This document shows positions 6,139 to 13,436 of a stretch of DNA of 16,502 nt, piece after piece (the stretch's first letter is position 1; the number at the start of each line of letters is the position of its first letter). Both the position numbers and the translations under genes were made by a program. The stretch comes from UBA5209 sp964625015 (GTDB lineage Bacteria; Patescibacteriota; Dojkabacteria; SC72), in the NCBI GenBank assembly GCA_964625015.1, contig CAZUZI010000020.1:1-16502 (forward strand). Reading direction: 5' to 3'. The notes beneath the pieces were generated by a model that was given only the letters and a program-made list of their open reading frames with translations, did no database searches and was not told the origin of the DNA.

Positions 6139-8029
6139 AATTCCCTTTCTTGTCGTATGGTTTCAGGTGAGCCCAATCAGTATTGCCTGCGTTTCCTTCA
6201 CTCAAAATAGGTATGTCAAATTCAACACTTTCCATGGCATGTTTTAATTTAGCCATACCTGAATGAAGTTGATCTGGATGTACTGAACAAAGAAACTCAT
6301 CATGTACTGTAAGATACATTCTAAATCCAGGCTTGTCAAACCCAAGATTTATCCATGCTTGTTTAGTACAATCAGCCGCAGATGGTTGAATGATATTATT
6401 TACCATTCTATATGCATATACTTTTCTATATGGTGTATCGTTCGGTGAGTCTTCACAATAATATAGCCGTCCGCCCCAAGTGCGTATGGGTAAACCCTGT
6501 GTAGACCTACGTTCCGTTTCTGAATACATATTCGCAAGTTCAGGTATGACTCTAAGTACTAATGCCTTAAGATTTTTAGCGTCATCATACGGGATATGCA
6601 ATGCCTCAGATAACGCTCTAGGTCCTCTACCGTACATAACTCCTAACACTATGGTCTTAATGACTTTGCGCTCTAAGTCTAATCCATACTGTCCTTGTAT
6701 GACTGTCTGTACGTAGTCATATACGTCAGTCCATGGGTCTGCTTGATATTGTTTGAATAAATCTCCATTACCGAAATGAGCCAGAATACGCACTTCTTGT
6801 TGGCTATAATCTCTATTAAGTAAATACCACCCAGGTTCCCATGGGATGATTAACTCTCGCACGTATGGGACTGGTGGTAAGTCATGCCTTACAAGGTCGC
6901 TCAAACCTTCAGGAGCAGAATCAGCTCCTATTCGTTTAGGTATATTAAGAAAACTAGGTTCAGAACTAAATCGACCAGTACGCGTTCCAACGCCTTGTCC
7001 GTGTCTTTCTTGGGCAACCTGATTCCATGAAGTATGAATGATCCCACTAGTTCTATATCCCTGTTCAAGCCAATTTTTTATAAATGTGTTTGCTGTGGTT
7101 AATAGATTCCTACGATATTTAATAAGCTCAGACCACACTTTCGGCAATGCTTCGGACAGACTATCCTTATCCATGCTAGCATTGCCCTTATCGGTAAGTC
7201 TAAGTTTCGTTGTGTCTAAAATTCCTACACGTTCAAGAGCTGAGGCGAGTTGTTTGTTAGATCCAACATTAAGTTCGGGATCACCAACTGTGTCACGTAC
7301 AAATTTATCAACTACCTGTACAGCTGACATAGATCTTGAATATACTTGTTCTGCTTTGTTCATATCTATTCTTATACCACTTATTTCATTTTGCATAGCT
7401 ATAAGAAGAACTTGACGCTCCCTATCATATGCAGTTTCCATGCCCGTATCTTTAATATATTTTTCAAACCCAACGTATAAACCAAATGTACGATCAACAT
7501 CACCGCAGGCGTACTCACCTACAAGATCACCTGGCGCGTATCCAATATACGCTCCCGCATAATTTTTTCCTGTTGGTGAAGGTGAAAACTTTTTTCCTTC
7601 TGCCGTTCTAAGATTTGTGCAAACCCAATTTACAACTTGATCAAGTTCTTCGGGCGGCCAATTTAAATACTCTTCTGCGAGTGACTTTAACCCAATCTTT
7701 GAGTTATGCGGATTAACAAGAAATGCCATTAGCAATGTGTCATGTATTTTTGTAAAGTTAGGTGGGCTTAGACCGAACCATTTTTTCGCAACAGCTAGAT
7801 CGAACTTAGCATTGTGGAATAGTAGTGAAGATCCTTTGTATGCATCTTCGTATATTGATTCAAGAGTATCTCGTGCGTCTGTCTCTGTGCAGTTATTATT
7901 TGTTGGATGTCCCCATGCAAGATAAAAGCTTTTGCCGTTATTTTCTTTTATGGCTAGTCCAACTGGTTTAGGTGGATAGTCAGGATACGGCGTTATTGGC
8001 AAAGTCTCAAAGTCCAAGGTTATTATCAT
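6122..8029 (-). CDS. polA: DNA polymerase I (family A) with 3'-5' exonuclease domain
   Basis: This 635-residue replicative polymerase starts at ATG 8029, with GGAGAAGG a few bases before; an upstream in-frame TTG (8032) is less likely. The N-terminal proofreading domain is complete: Exo I LDFET (D6, E8), Exo II NAKFD (N73, D77) and Exo III YACGD (Y173, D177). The polymerase domain has motif A RDYSQQEVR (D407), motif B RKVIKTIVLGVMYG (R454, K458, Y466) and motif C VHDE (576-578). There is no 5'-3' exonuclease domain, as usual for phage PolA. At the position of E. coli Phe762 the residue is Leu (L462). Its start overlaps the kinase gene and its end overlaps the nuclease gene, so it is translated inside the replication operon. 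Confidence 0.96.
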   Translation of the reverse strand: MIITLDFETLPITPYPDYPPKPVGLAIKENNGKSFYLAWGHPTNNNCTETDARDTLESIYEDAYKGSSLLFHNAKFDLAVAKKWFGLSPPNFTKIHDTLLMAFLVNPHNSKIGLKSLAEEYLNWPPEELDQVVNWVCTNLRTAEGKKFSPSPTGKNYAGAYIGYAPGDLVGEYACGDVDRTFGLYVGFEKYIKDTGMETAYDRERQVLLIAMQNEISGIRIDMNKAEQVYSRSMSAVQVVDKFVRDTVGDPELNVGSNKQLASALERVGILDTTKLRLTDKGNASMDKDSLSEALPKVWSELIKYRRNLLTTANTFIKNWLEQGYRTSGIIHTSWNQVAQERHGQGVGTRTGRFSSEPSFLNIPKRIGADSAPEGLSDLVRHDLPPVPYVRELIIPWEPGWYLLNRDYSQQEVRILAHFGNGDLFKQYQADPWTDVYDYVQTVIQGQYGLDLERKVIKTIVLGVMYGRGPRALSEALHIPYDDAKNLKALVLRVIPELANMYSETERRSTQGLPIRTWGGRLYYCEDSPNDTPYRKVYAYRMVNNIIQPSAADCTKQAWINLGFDKPGFRMYLTVHDEFLCSVHPDQLHSGMAKLKHAMESVEFDIPILSEGNAGNTDWAHLKPYDKKGNYVFEQ

Positions 8030-8516
8030 CAACCTTCTCCAACTTGGTTACAGCCGATTCTAACTGTTCAGTCGTATCTATAATATGTACTGCATTATAA
8101 TTTTTAAAAAAGTTAGCTAGCAATAAATAATCTGAGTAGATGTCTATAATATTGTCAACGACCCATGACGGTTGATCTGTTAGTCCACATATTTTTTTAA
8201 CCAATTTTTTATTTGGAATAAGAAAGTAAATTTTACAGTTTCCATATTCCTGTTTTATTAGTTTTTCTATATCAATGAATGTAAACCAGGATTTCGAACC
8301 TCTATATTTACTATAAACATACTCACTAATTGGAGAACGGTCGAATACTATTTCAGCTGGAAGATCCATTAAACTTCTAAAAAACATAAGCTGTGCTTGT
8401 TTGTCTAGTTCCGAGTGTACACCGTAGTGTAAAAGACTTTTATTACTTCCAGCTAACATTTTTGCATAGGTCGTTTTTCCAGTACAATCAGCACCTTCAA
8501 CTATAATTTTATGCAC
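8007..8516 (-). CDS. P-loop deoxynucleotide/thymidylate kinase-like protein
   Basis: This 169-residue P-loop kinase probably phosphorylates a nucleoside or nucleotide for DNA synthesis. The frame is open further upstream, but GTG 8516 is chosen: AAAGGAGA lies just before it (8528-8521), and it puts the Walker A motif at the usual distance from the N-terminus. Walker A is GADCTGKTT (8-16). FDRSPISEYVY (D59, R60) matches the DR motif of thymidylate and deoxynucleoside kinases. GLTDQPSWVVDNI lies where a lid would be. Substrate cannot be read from sequence; dTMP, another dNMP or a deoxynucleoside are possible. It overlaps the polymerase start by 23 bases and follows a small Cys-rich gene by ten. 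Confidence 0.83.
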   Translation of the reverse strand: MHKIIVEGADCTGKTTYAKMLAGSNKSLLHYGVHSELDKQAQLMFFRSLMDLPAEIVFDRSPISEYVYSKYRGSKSWFTFIDIEKLIKQEYGNCKIYFLIPNKKLVKKICGLTDQPSWVVDNIIDIYSDYLLLANFFKNYNAVHIIDTTEQLESAVTKLEKVDDNNLGL

Positions 8517-8526
8517 TACGTCTCCT

Positions 8527-8718
8527 TTATCGATACTTCTTTTCACATTCAGGAATATCTTCTTCGATGTCTCCTTCGTACGAACACATATTCTTATCGA
8601 GATATGCACATGTTTTACAACTATCTAATCGTTTAGGCATAAGTTTATCGACTTTGGCTTTCAATCTATGAAGTCTAGTGAATAACTGTGCGAATAGTTT
8701 TCTAGTATTATTATCCAT
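8527..8718 (-). CDS. Small Cys-rich protein, possible metal binder
   Basis: This 63-residue protein is given start ATG 8718 because AGGA at 8730-8727 lies eight bases before it; another in-frame ATG at 8724 is only two bases from that site. The first half is basic and helical (LFAQLFTRLHRLKAKVDKL). The second holds four Cys in the order CKTCAYLDKNMC followed by PEC, separated by an acidic stretch (EGDIEEDIPE). The CxxC start and four-Cys count suggest a small zinc or other metal site. It lies ten bases upstream of the kinase start. I do not recognise a family, and the protein could be regulatory or bind nucleic acid through its basic half. Confidence 0.62.
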   Translation of the reverse strand: MDNNTRKLFAQLFTRLHRLKAKVDKLMPKRLDSCKTCAYLDKNMCSYEGDIEEDIPECEKKYR

Positions 8719-8736
8719 ATACATAGTCCTTTAAAG

Positions 8737-8776
8737 TAGCTGCTATAATCTACTCCCCCTAAGACTATAGCAGCTA
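8737..8776 (-). other. Intercistronic hairpin
   Basis: A perfect 11-bp inverted repeat (8737-8747 TAGCTGCTATA with 8766-8776 TATAGCAGCTA) encloses an 18-base loop. In the minus-strand RNA the loop contains AGGGGGAG, an SD-like purine run held open. No T run follows, so it is not a standard terminator. It lies just upstream of the ribosome binding site of the Cys-rich gene and could affect mRNA stability, processing or translation. This is the only stretch of more than about 100 bases in the operon without a clear full-length gene. Confidence 0.55.
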
Positions 8777-8785
8777 TCCGATTTA

Positions 8786-8866
8786 CTATTTTGAAAGTCT
8801 AGATTCTATATCAACTAACTTATTTCATAACTGATCTATTGTTGTCTGAATAACTGGATCATCCAT
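8786..8866 (-). pseudogene. Possible 25-codon mini-gene interrupted by an in-frame TGA
   Basis: ATG 8866 shares TAATG with the stop of the MazG-like gene and has AAAGGA about nine bases upstream, so initiation is likely. It reads MDDPVIQTTIDQL, then TGA (8827-8825), then continues in the same frame with NKLVDIESRLSK to TAG 8786-8788. The two halves together look like one short amphipathic helix, and Trp (TGG) at the TGA would fit. It could be a nonsense-mutated gene, a sequencing error, a 13-residue leader peptide, or chance. TGA ends several neighbouring genes here, so genome-wide recoding is unlikely. Confidence 0.38.
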
Positions 8867-9243
8867 TAGTTGGCATCCTTTTTAAACAGACTATCAATAT
8901 CTGGTGCAACCCAACCATCAGGTTTTTTCATATCAACCTTAAACCCACGATGTGTTCTGCCTACTATTTTTTGCATATTAGCCGCATGTACCAAATCCCA
9001 TGCTTTCTCTATCGGCCAACCAAACTGTGTAGCAGTACCTATAGCAAAATAAATCAGATCAACAATAGCATCAAGACATTGAGCCTCTGAAACTGCGTTG
9101 TGAAACTCAAGAAGCTCTTCCCGCATCATAGCCTCGCGCTCTTGCAAACTATTTTTATAGCCTACAGGAAACTTAGTATCAAAATCTCGTACATCGTCAA
9201 CCCAAGTTTTATTTGGCCATCCACATCCTTTACATTCGTCCAT
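8866..9243 (-). CDS. MazG-like all-alpha nucleotide pyrophosphohydrolase
   Basis: This 125-residue enzyme of the MazG/HisE-like all-alpha NTP pyrophosphohydrolase superfamily would hydrolyse a nucleoside triphosphate to its monophosphate and pyrophosphate. The start is ATG 9243, with a strong AGGAGG eight bases before, embedded in the end of the previous gene. Metal-binding acids are visible as EELLEF (E42, E43, E46) and, one helix later, LDAIVDLIYFA (D58, D62). AWDLVHAANMQKIVG and KKPDGWVAPDI follow as in phage and bacterial relatives. An N-terminal CKGCGW is unusual and might add a metal site. Candidate substrates are dUTP or dCTP, which would supply dUMP or dCMP to the deaminase and thymidylate synthase homologue in the same operon. 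Substrate is inference. Confidence 0.85.
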   Translation of the reverse strand: MDECKGCGWPNKTWVDDVRDFDTKFPVGYKNSLQEREAMMREELLEFHNAVSEAQCLDAIVDLIYFAIGTATQFGWPIEKAWDLVHAANMQKIVGRTHRGFKVDMKKPDGWVAPDIDSLFKKDAN

Positions 9244-9245
9244 GA

Positions 9246-10043
9246 TTAATACCTCCTAACCTGTGGAGCCACAGCTTGTTGCTGAATAGGAGCTGCCTGC
9301 GTATTAGGCTCTTGGAATGGTTGGACCAGTTGAGTCTCAGCAGCAGTCTTAAGGTTAAGCAACATATCCAACATAGCTTCATCAGTAGGAAGATAAACCT
9401 GTTCAAACTTGACTTCAAATTGATTCGTAACATGCGGAGCAGTTGAAATCCCAGTAACATAAAAATACTTCGGTCTGCCGTCTCGCAACGCACAAGTCTT
9501 AATATAGCTACTAAAATTCTTAGAGCTGGTAACAGGGAATCGCACAGGCATCATGGTCTGTGCAGCAAGACCTTCCGCGTTAAACAACTGATACTGATTG
9601 TTTCCATCGTAAGTCCCAGCAGGAAGAAGAATCGCACGCCACGAATTCTGACAGGCTTTTCCTTTACGTCCAGGAACCAGAGTACTGCCCCAAGCATTTT
9701 TCTGACACTGAGCACACGATGCACACTGCGGACTCTTAGCACTAGGATGAGGAGTAGCCAAAGCTTCATGACTATCATCTTCGAAAAATGAATAACATGC
9801 AGGAATGGCCTGCACTTGAGGATTGTAAGGTTGGTCATACCACGCATTAACTCTGCATGCAGCGAGTATATACGCAAAAAATGGGCCTTGACCAATATTA
9901 GTATCACCAATAAACATATACCCTTGATTGAAAGTCAGAGCTTGCATTCCTGTACGCATACTCTGATCTTTCTGAACATCAGTATGGACAATACTTGCAT
10001 ACTTTTCAGGGAGAGCCGCTTTGTTAACAGTCTGAACACTCAT
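9246..10043 (-). CDS. Four-Cys zinc-type protein, candidate single-stranded DNA-binding protein
   Basis: This 265-residue protein starts at ATG 10043, with AAGGAG eight bases upstream. It has a central four-Cys cluster, C107, C110, C113 and C131, in SPQCASCAQC followed by WGSTLVPGRKGKACQNSWR. This CxxCxxC...GKGxAC-type motif recurs in conserved phage proteins and probably binds zinc. The segments before and after are beta-rich with aromatic residues (AYILAACRVNAWYD; YFYVTGISTAPHV), and the C-terminus is Gln/Pro/Ala-rich and disordered. There is no catalytic motif. Position between primase and polymerase, a beta-rich body and a flexible tail would suit a single-stranded DNA-binding or replication scaffold protein, but the tail is not the acidic type of classical SSB. 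Codons are GC-richer than in neighbours, suggesting high expression. Confidence 0.72.
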   Translation of the reverse strand: MSVQTVNKAALPEKYASIVHTDVQKDQSMRTGMQALTFNQGYMFIGDTNIGQGPFFAYILAACRVNAWYDQPYNPQVQAIPACYSFFEDDSHEALATPHPSAKSPQCASCAQCQKNAWGSTLVPGRKGKACQNSWRAILLPAGTYDGNNQYQLFNAEGLAAQTMMPVRFPVTSSKNFSSYIKTCALRDGRPKYFYVTGISTAPHVTNQFEVKFEQVYLPTDEAMLDMLLNLKTAAETQLVQPFQEPNTQAAPIQQQAVAPQVRRY

Positions 10044-10065
10044 TAGTTTCTCCTTTTACATTTTA

Positions 10066-10087
10066 CATATCGCGCACATGCGGTATG
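10066..10087. other. Short intercistronic hairpin before the zinc-type protein gene
   Basis: CATATCGC (10066-10073) can pair with GCGGTATG (10080-10087) over eight positions including one G-U, with a six-base loop. It lies directly after the stop of gene 10089-10493 and about 23 bases ahead of the next start. On the minus strand no T run follows. On the plus strand TTTATTTTT follows, so it could stop antisense transcripts. It is weak and may be chance. Confidence 0.3.
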
Positions 10088-10088
10088 T

Positions 10089-10493
10089 TTATTTTTCTCT
10101 TACAGTAAGATCTTCTTCTATAAAACAACCCACACCAGGAACTATAATACCAGATTCCCATCGTGCGCGTACTGCCACTGCTGATAGTCGTTTTGGTAGA
10201 AGATCATATGCCGCCTCTGATACTATGTAATTAAGCAATTCATCATAAGAATCAAGTCGCGGAGTATTCTTAAGCCGTCTAGTTATATGACATCCATCTG
10301 TTGAAAATGATTGTAAGTTTTGAATTTGCATACCGTGTATGACTTTAAGTTCAGCTTCGCGTTCAATTTCTTTGGCTTCTTTAAGTTCAGCTTCGAGTTC
10401 TTTTTTCGCATGGCGAATAAGCATTAATTCTTTAGTAGCATTGGCAAGATCCGTACTAATCATAGCTTCGCCAACTTCATTTTGCGTTGTCAT
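10089..10493 (-). CDS. Coiled-coil phage protein of unknown function in the replication operon
   Basis: The start is placed at ATG 10493 (MTTQNEVGEAMISTDL), where CGGAG lies about eight bases upstream; the frame is open further up, but that part overlaps the previous gene by almost 100 bases and looks unlike protein. The 134-residue product has a long charged coiled coil (ANATKELMLIRHAKKELEAE, then LKEAKEIEREAELKVI), a middle segment (SFSTDGCHITRRLKNTPRLD), and a C-terminal part with DELLNYIVSEAAYDLL and WESGIIVPGVGCF. A coiled coil followed by a small domain ending in a PGV-type turn occurs in uncharacterised proteins of many phage replication regions. A role binding DNA or partner proteins is possible but not shown. 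It overlaps the preceding gene by 17 bases. Confidence 0.68.
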   Translation of the reverse strand: MTTQNEVGEAMISTDLANATKELMLIRHAKKELEAELKEAKEIEREAELKVIHGMQIQNLQSFSTDGCHITRRLKNTPRLDSYDELLNYIVSEAAYDLLPKRLSAVAVRARWESGIIVPGVGCFIEEDLTVREK

Positions 10494-10737
10494 CTGGCGT
10501 CTCCGTCTTCCAAAAAGACTGTATAATATTACGTACTTTATAAACCTGATCAGTCGGAGGCAATTCGTCAATAAGCCTAACGACTGCGCGAGCTACTTCT
10601 ACCTCATCTAAATTCCGTTCTTTCGCCGTTTCTATAATCTGAGAATTGATGTATCTTCCCAAACTATGCATAAGTATAGTGTCTAATTCTTCCAAGGTCA
10701 TTTTGACAGATTCTTCTTCTTGTCTAAAGCTCATCAT
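10477..10737 (-). CDS. Small acidic hypothetical protein
   Basis: This 86-residue frame starts at ATG 10737 or the adjacent ATG 10734; both overlap the stop of the frameshifted gene upstream, and neither has a clear ribosome binding site. ATG 10701 (MTLEELDTILMHSLG) has a moderate GAAGAAGAA about ten bases ahead and could be the true start, giving 74 residues. The protein is helical and acidic: MTLEELDTILMHSLGRYINS, then ETAKERNLDEVEVARAVVRL, then IDELPPTDQVYKVRNIIQSF. No signal, membrane segment or known motif is present. The frame ends with the rest of the operon, overlapping the next gene by 17 bases. Function is unknown. Confidence 0.62.
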   Translation of the reverse strand: MMSFRQEEESVKMTLEELDTILMHSLGRYINSQIIETAKERNLDEVEVARAVVRLIDELPPTDQVYKVRNIIQSFWKTETPDDNAK

Positions 10738-10988
10738 TGTCTATTACATCTATATTATTTACATCGCCTTTTAATGTTTTAAGTGCATCTTGAGCATTGT
10801 TCAAAGCCAAACAAACTGCTCCAATCTTTGCAATATTTCCGATATCCATGCCTGCATCTGAACCTATACTGTGCATATTCCTGTGCGTATCTTAATGTCG
10901 TAATAAGTTTGTTTACCATGTCACGCAATTCGTAACGACAAACATTAAATACCGCTCTATCTTCATCACTTATTGCATAAACCTTTAT
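10724..10988 (-). pseudogene. Frameshifted small gene with apparent ATA start
   Basis: Two overlapping frames look like halves of one gene. The first has AAGGAG (11002-10997), eight bases, then ATA (10988), reading KVYAISDEDRAVFNVCRYEL and DMVNKLITTLRYAQEYA; beyond that it becomes Cys/Arg-rich and unlike a protein before TAA at 10779. The second, one base out of phase, reads SIGSDAGMDIGNIAKIGAVC, LALNNAQDALKTLKGDVNNI and ends at TAG 10724. Joining them near 10876 gives a helical protein of about 87 residues. The second half also has its own ATG (10876, 50 residues), with a poorly spaced AGGA. A lost ATG (ATG to ATA) plus a one-base insertion, a programmed +1 shift, or sequencing error would all explain this. 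Confidence 0.55.
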
Positions 10989-11002
10989 TTGTTTAACTCC
11001 TT

Positions 11003-11284
11003 TTATTCCAATTCTTTTTCTTCTTCTATTTCTTCCAAGTTAACTACTTGTTTGTTCAGTAGATCTACTAATTCTTTAAGTCTTTCGACTGTCATACAGG
11101 CATCGACAATATCATCAAAGTTTTCTTTATCCATATCAACTGCCACACCTGCTTCTTGTAATTCATACGCGTATCCCTGTATTTGATAAAGCACCGTAGA
11201 AAGTCGATCTACCTCATTACTCAAATTAAGAAGACATTGATTAAATTCAATACGTTCATTTTCAGTTATTGATTCAATTTTCAT
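11003..11284 (-). CDS. Small acidic coiled-coil protein
   Basis: This 93-residue protein starts at ATG 11284, in an ATGA overlap with the previous stop and with AAGGA about nine bases upstream. It is strongly acidic and helical throughout, with heptad-like hydrophobics (FNQCLLNLSNEVDRLSTVLY, ERLKELVDLLNKQVVNL) and a very acidic tail (EEIEEEKELE). There is no catalytic motif. Small acidic coiled-coil proteins are common in phage early regions and may be inhibitors of host proteins or DNA mimics, but nothing in this sequence decides. It lies between two other small genes in the stretch after the primase-helicase. Confidence 0.68.
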   Translation of the reverse strand: MKIESITENERIEFNQCLLNLSNEVDRLSTVLYQIQGYAYELQEAGVAVDMDKENFDDIVDACMTVERLKELVDLLNKQVVNLEEIEEEKELE

Positions 11285-11436
11285 TTTTCCAAATCCTTTT
11301 TAGTAATCAAACTCAAACCCAACTTAATCAATTTTACCATAGCTTTAGTCTTACAATAGCACAGAATCTGTCCATCATTAGAATCATAGAGAACATGTTC
11401 ATGCTTCGCGAGTTTGCAGTGCTTAAGATTAGACAT
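11281..11436 (-). CDS. 51-residue basic hypothetical protein
   Basis: This short gene fills the gap after the primase-helicase. ATG 11436 shares TAATG with the primase stop, and AAAGGAG lies about ten bases upstream in the end of the primase gene. It reads MSNLKHCKLAKHEHVLYDSN, then DGQILCYCKTKAMVKLIKLG, and ends LITKKDLEK, with TGA overlapping the next ATG. The three Cys (C7, C26, C28) and two His (H11 and H13) might bind a metal. The composition is basic with a hydrophobic middle. Start and stop overlaps and a strong ribosome binding site make translation very likely. Function is unknown. Confidence 0.72.
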   Translation of the reverse strand: MSNLKHCKLAKHEHVLYDSNDGQILCYCKTKAMVKLIKLGLSLITKKDLEK

Positions 11437-13436
11437 TAGAATTTACTCCTTTCACCGAGTTTAATTTTATTAATATGTTCAATGATCAAATGAGGTTTAG
11501 CTAACTGCCATTGTGCAGCATTACGTATTGCATATACCCGCTCATTTCCTTCTGGAGTTGGAACTCTATCCCCACGTAAAAGCATAGCAGCCCCAGCTTT
11601 GGCCAGTTCCCGCGTCATACCATTTGATGTGACTTTAGTCTGTCCCATGGGGTCGTAAATCCTTAACAATTCTTTTGCAGTATAAATGTCTTTTTGTACA
11701 GCAAATCCATTGTGCATTAATTTACTGCTAGGATCGCGAATAAGACTGCGAACCCAAGAAGCAAGATCTCCAAGACCAGCCTCAAACATAATCGTTTTGG
11801 ATATTGTTTCCTTAGCTCTAGAACGAGGATTGAAGTCAGTACAATCAATATTGAGTAGATATTCAAGTACCACTTCATAACCACGTTCCTCCCAGACCCA
11901 ATTATGTAATTCTGAAAAGAAAGTATCACTCAATTTTCGTTCTGTTATTTCATGTATAAAGAACCGTCTATCTGTGTCTTCAAGAAAAAATGCATCAGGA
12001 TGATTTGTTGTAAACATATAGTTGATGCAATCTCTTATGGTAAATTCTTCCACATATTTTTTATTTACTCTAAGCTCATTTGCAGTTATCAATCGTTTTA
12101 AATAGTCTGACTCAACTCGTTTATCAGATGATGTTATCTCATCCCCTAATATAAATTGTTTGTTCTCTGCCCAAGCATTAAAATCACGTCTGAAATCAGC
12201 TGATTGAATTTCACCATAGTTTTTCCCGTAAATCTTTCCTATTATCTGACCTAAAAATGATTTACCTGTTCCATGTTCAACCGAGTAAAGCACTGCCGCT
12301 GTAAAAAGCTTTGTCCCAGGGTTTTGTATGGGATATGCCAACCATTTTAAAAACCATTCTTTATCTGCCTGCCTACTTCCAAACATATAGTCGAGCAACT
12401 CAATAAATAATTTGGCATCACCAACACGCGGAGAACATCCCCATCCAGGCCATATATTTAATGCATTGTTTACATATCGTTCTTTTCCGGGCTCATATAC
12501 TAACTTAGTAGCTTCTGATCTCATTGGCCATGATAACCATTCTTGAGCAGCAGATATAATTTCAGGAACGATTTTACCACCCGCATTAACTTTATACCGT
12601 ATACATTTAGATGTGGACTCTATAACAGATACAAAATTATTTCTGCTTGTAATTTTTTCATTTTCTAAATCATATATTCCAGCAATATTTTTGATTACTA
12701 CATATCGATTATTTAGTTCGATTAGTGATTCAACTGCACTTATTGGAGTTGCATTTGTTAGTAATTGTTCTAACATATTTGGGCCGTTAATGATTAAAAA
12801 ATCATCTAGTCCTGATTTGCCATTTTCTAACTGTGGGATAAAGCAAACATAAGGTATGGCACCGTGATCAACTAAAGTTAATGCTAATGAATTTATTGCA
12901 TGAACTACATTAATATTTGTTACGATATCACTATCGTAAATTATGTAGACTCGTCGTCCTCTCCAGTTGAAATCTTTTAATGTACGAGAAAAAATGATTC
13001 CATTTCTGATGGATCTAAACGATGATACTCCACCAAGTCCGATTGTGGGAAAGCCTTCTTTACAAGCTTTTGCAGCTTTGGCTTCGCCCTCTGTGACGAT
13101 AACCCCGATTGACGTATCAACAAGAACACTTTCCCAGTCAATAATTGGAGGATAATAAGCTTCACAACCTGTTCCAGGTTTTTGGAGATATCTTGGCATA
13201 TCCTCTGCAAGAGTTGCTCCTGGTGGGGCGAGCTTATGCGGTAATACTCTAAATCTTTCAAAGTCTTGGCCGTTGATAGCTCTCGTACGTCTAGACAAAT
13301 CAGTAGGTTCATAATAAGGAATCCTAATGCAACGTAGTTGAGGCAAACCCTCTACTTGGAGTGGGTCTACTTCTTCCCAGCCAAGACTTATTGCATCATC
13401 TAGAGTGAGCCCCCATTCTTTGAGTTTTCGCTCCAT
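11436..13436 (-). CDS. Primase-helicase: TOPRIM-like (DUF3854-type) domain plus SF3/D5-like helicase
   Basis: This 666-residue replication protein starts at ATG 13436. The N-terminal third holds a TOPRIM-like fold: VIVTEGEAKAAKACKEGFPT (E116, E118), GLGGVSSF, then RVYIIYDSDIV (D168, D170) and GKSGLDDFL (D211, D212), as in DUF3854-type primase domains. The C-terminal half is a superfamily 3, D5-like helicase: Walker A VEHGTGKSF (386-394), Walker B FILGDE (428-433), motif C YMFTTNHPD (473-481), and the arginine-finger DRRFF (489-493). Such fusions unwind the replication fork and make or help make primers in phages that also carry PolA. There is no N-terminal zinc finger in this polypeptide, so primer synthesis could need a partner. 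The start overlaps the previous gene by 37 bases, and the 3' end carries the next gene's ribosome binding site. Confidence 0.92.
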   Translation of the reverse strand: MERKLKEWGLTLDDAISLGWEEVDPLQVEGLPQLRCIRIPYYEPTDLSRRTRAINGQDFERFRVLPHKLAPPGATLAEDMPRYLQKPGTGCEAYYPPIIDWESVLVDTSIGVIVTEGEAKAAKACKEGFPTIGLGGVSSFRSIRNGIIFSRTLKDFNWRGRRVYIIYDSDIVTNINVVHAINSLALTLVDHGAIPYVCFIPQLENGKSGLDDFLIINGPNMLEQLLTNATPISAVESLIELNNRYVVIKNIAGIYDLENEKITSRNNFVSVIESTSKCIRYKVNAGGKIVPEIISAAQEWLSWPMRSEATKLVYEPGKERYVNNALNIWPGWGCSPRVGDAKLFIELLDYMFGSRQADKEWFLKWLAYPIQNPGTKLFTAAVLYSVEHGTGKSFLGQIIGKIYGKNYGEIQSADFRRDFNAWAENKQFILGDEITSSDKRVESDYLKRLITANELRVNKKYVEEFTIRDCINYMFTTNHPDAFFLEDTDRRFFIHEITERKLSDTFFSELHNWVWEERGYEVVLEYLLNIDCTDFNPRSRAKETISKTIMFEAGLGDLASWVRSLIRDPSSKLMHNGFAVQKDIYTAKELLRIYDPMGQTKVTSNGMTRELAKAGAAMLLRGDRVPTPEGNERVYAIRNAAQWQLAKPHLIIEHINKIKLGERSKF

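Noticed and set aside
8760..8825. Possible internal promoter on the minus strand (TTGATA and TATAGT-like elements)
   Set aside because: The elements are poorly spaced and such matches are frequent in AT-rich DNA; I cannot support a start site.
3..8866. Stop-codon reassignment (TGA as Trp or TAG as Gln/Trp) to explain in-frame stops
   Set aside because: TAA, TGA and TAG all interrupt the tail-fibre region together with frame changes, and TGA is the natural stop, in start/stop overlaps, for several intact genes such as 5108-5416, 8007-8516 and 14901-15719.
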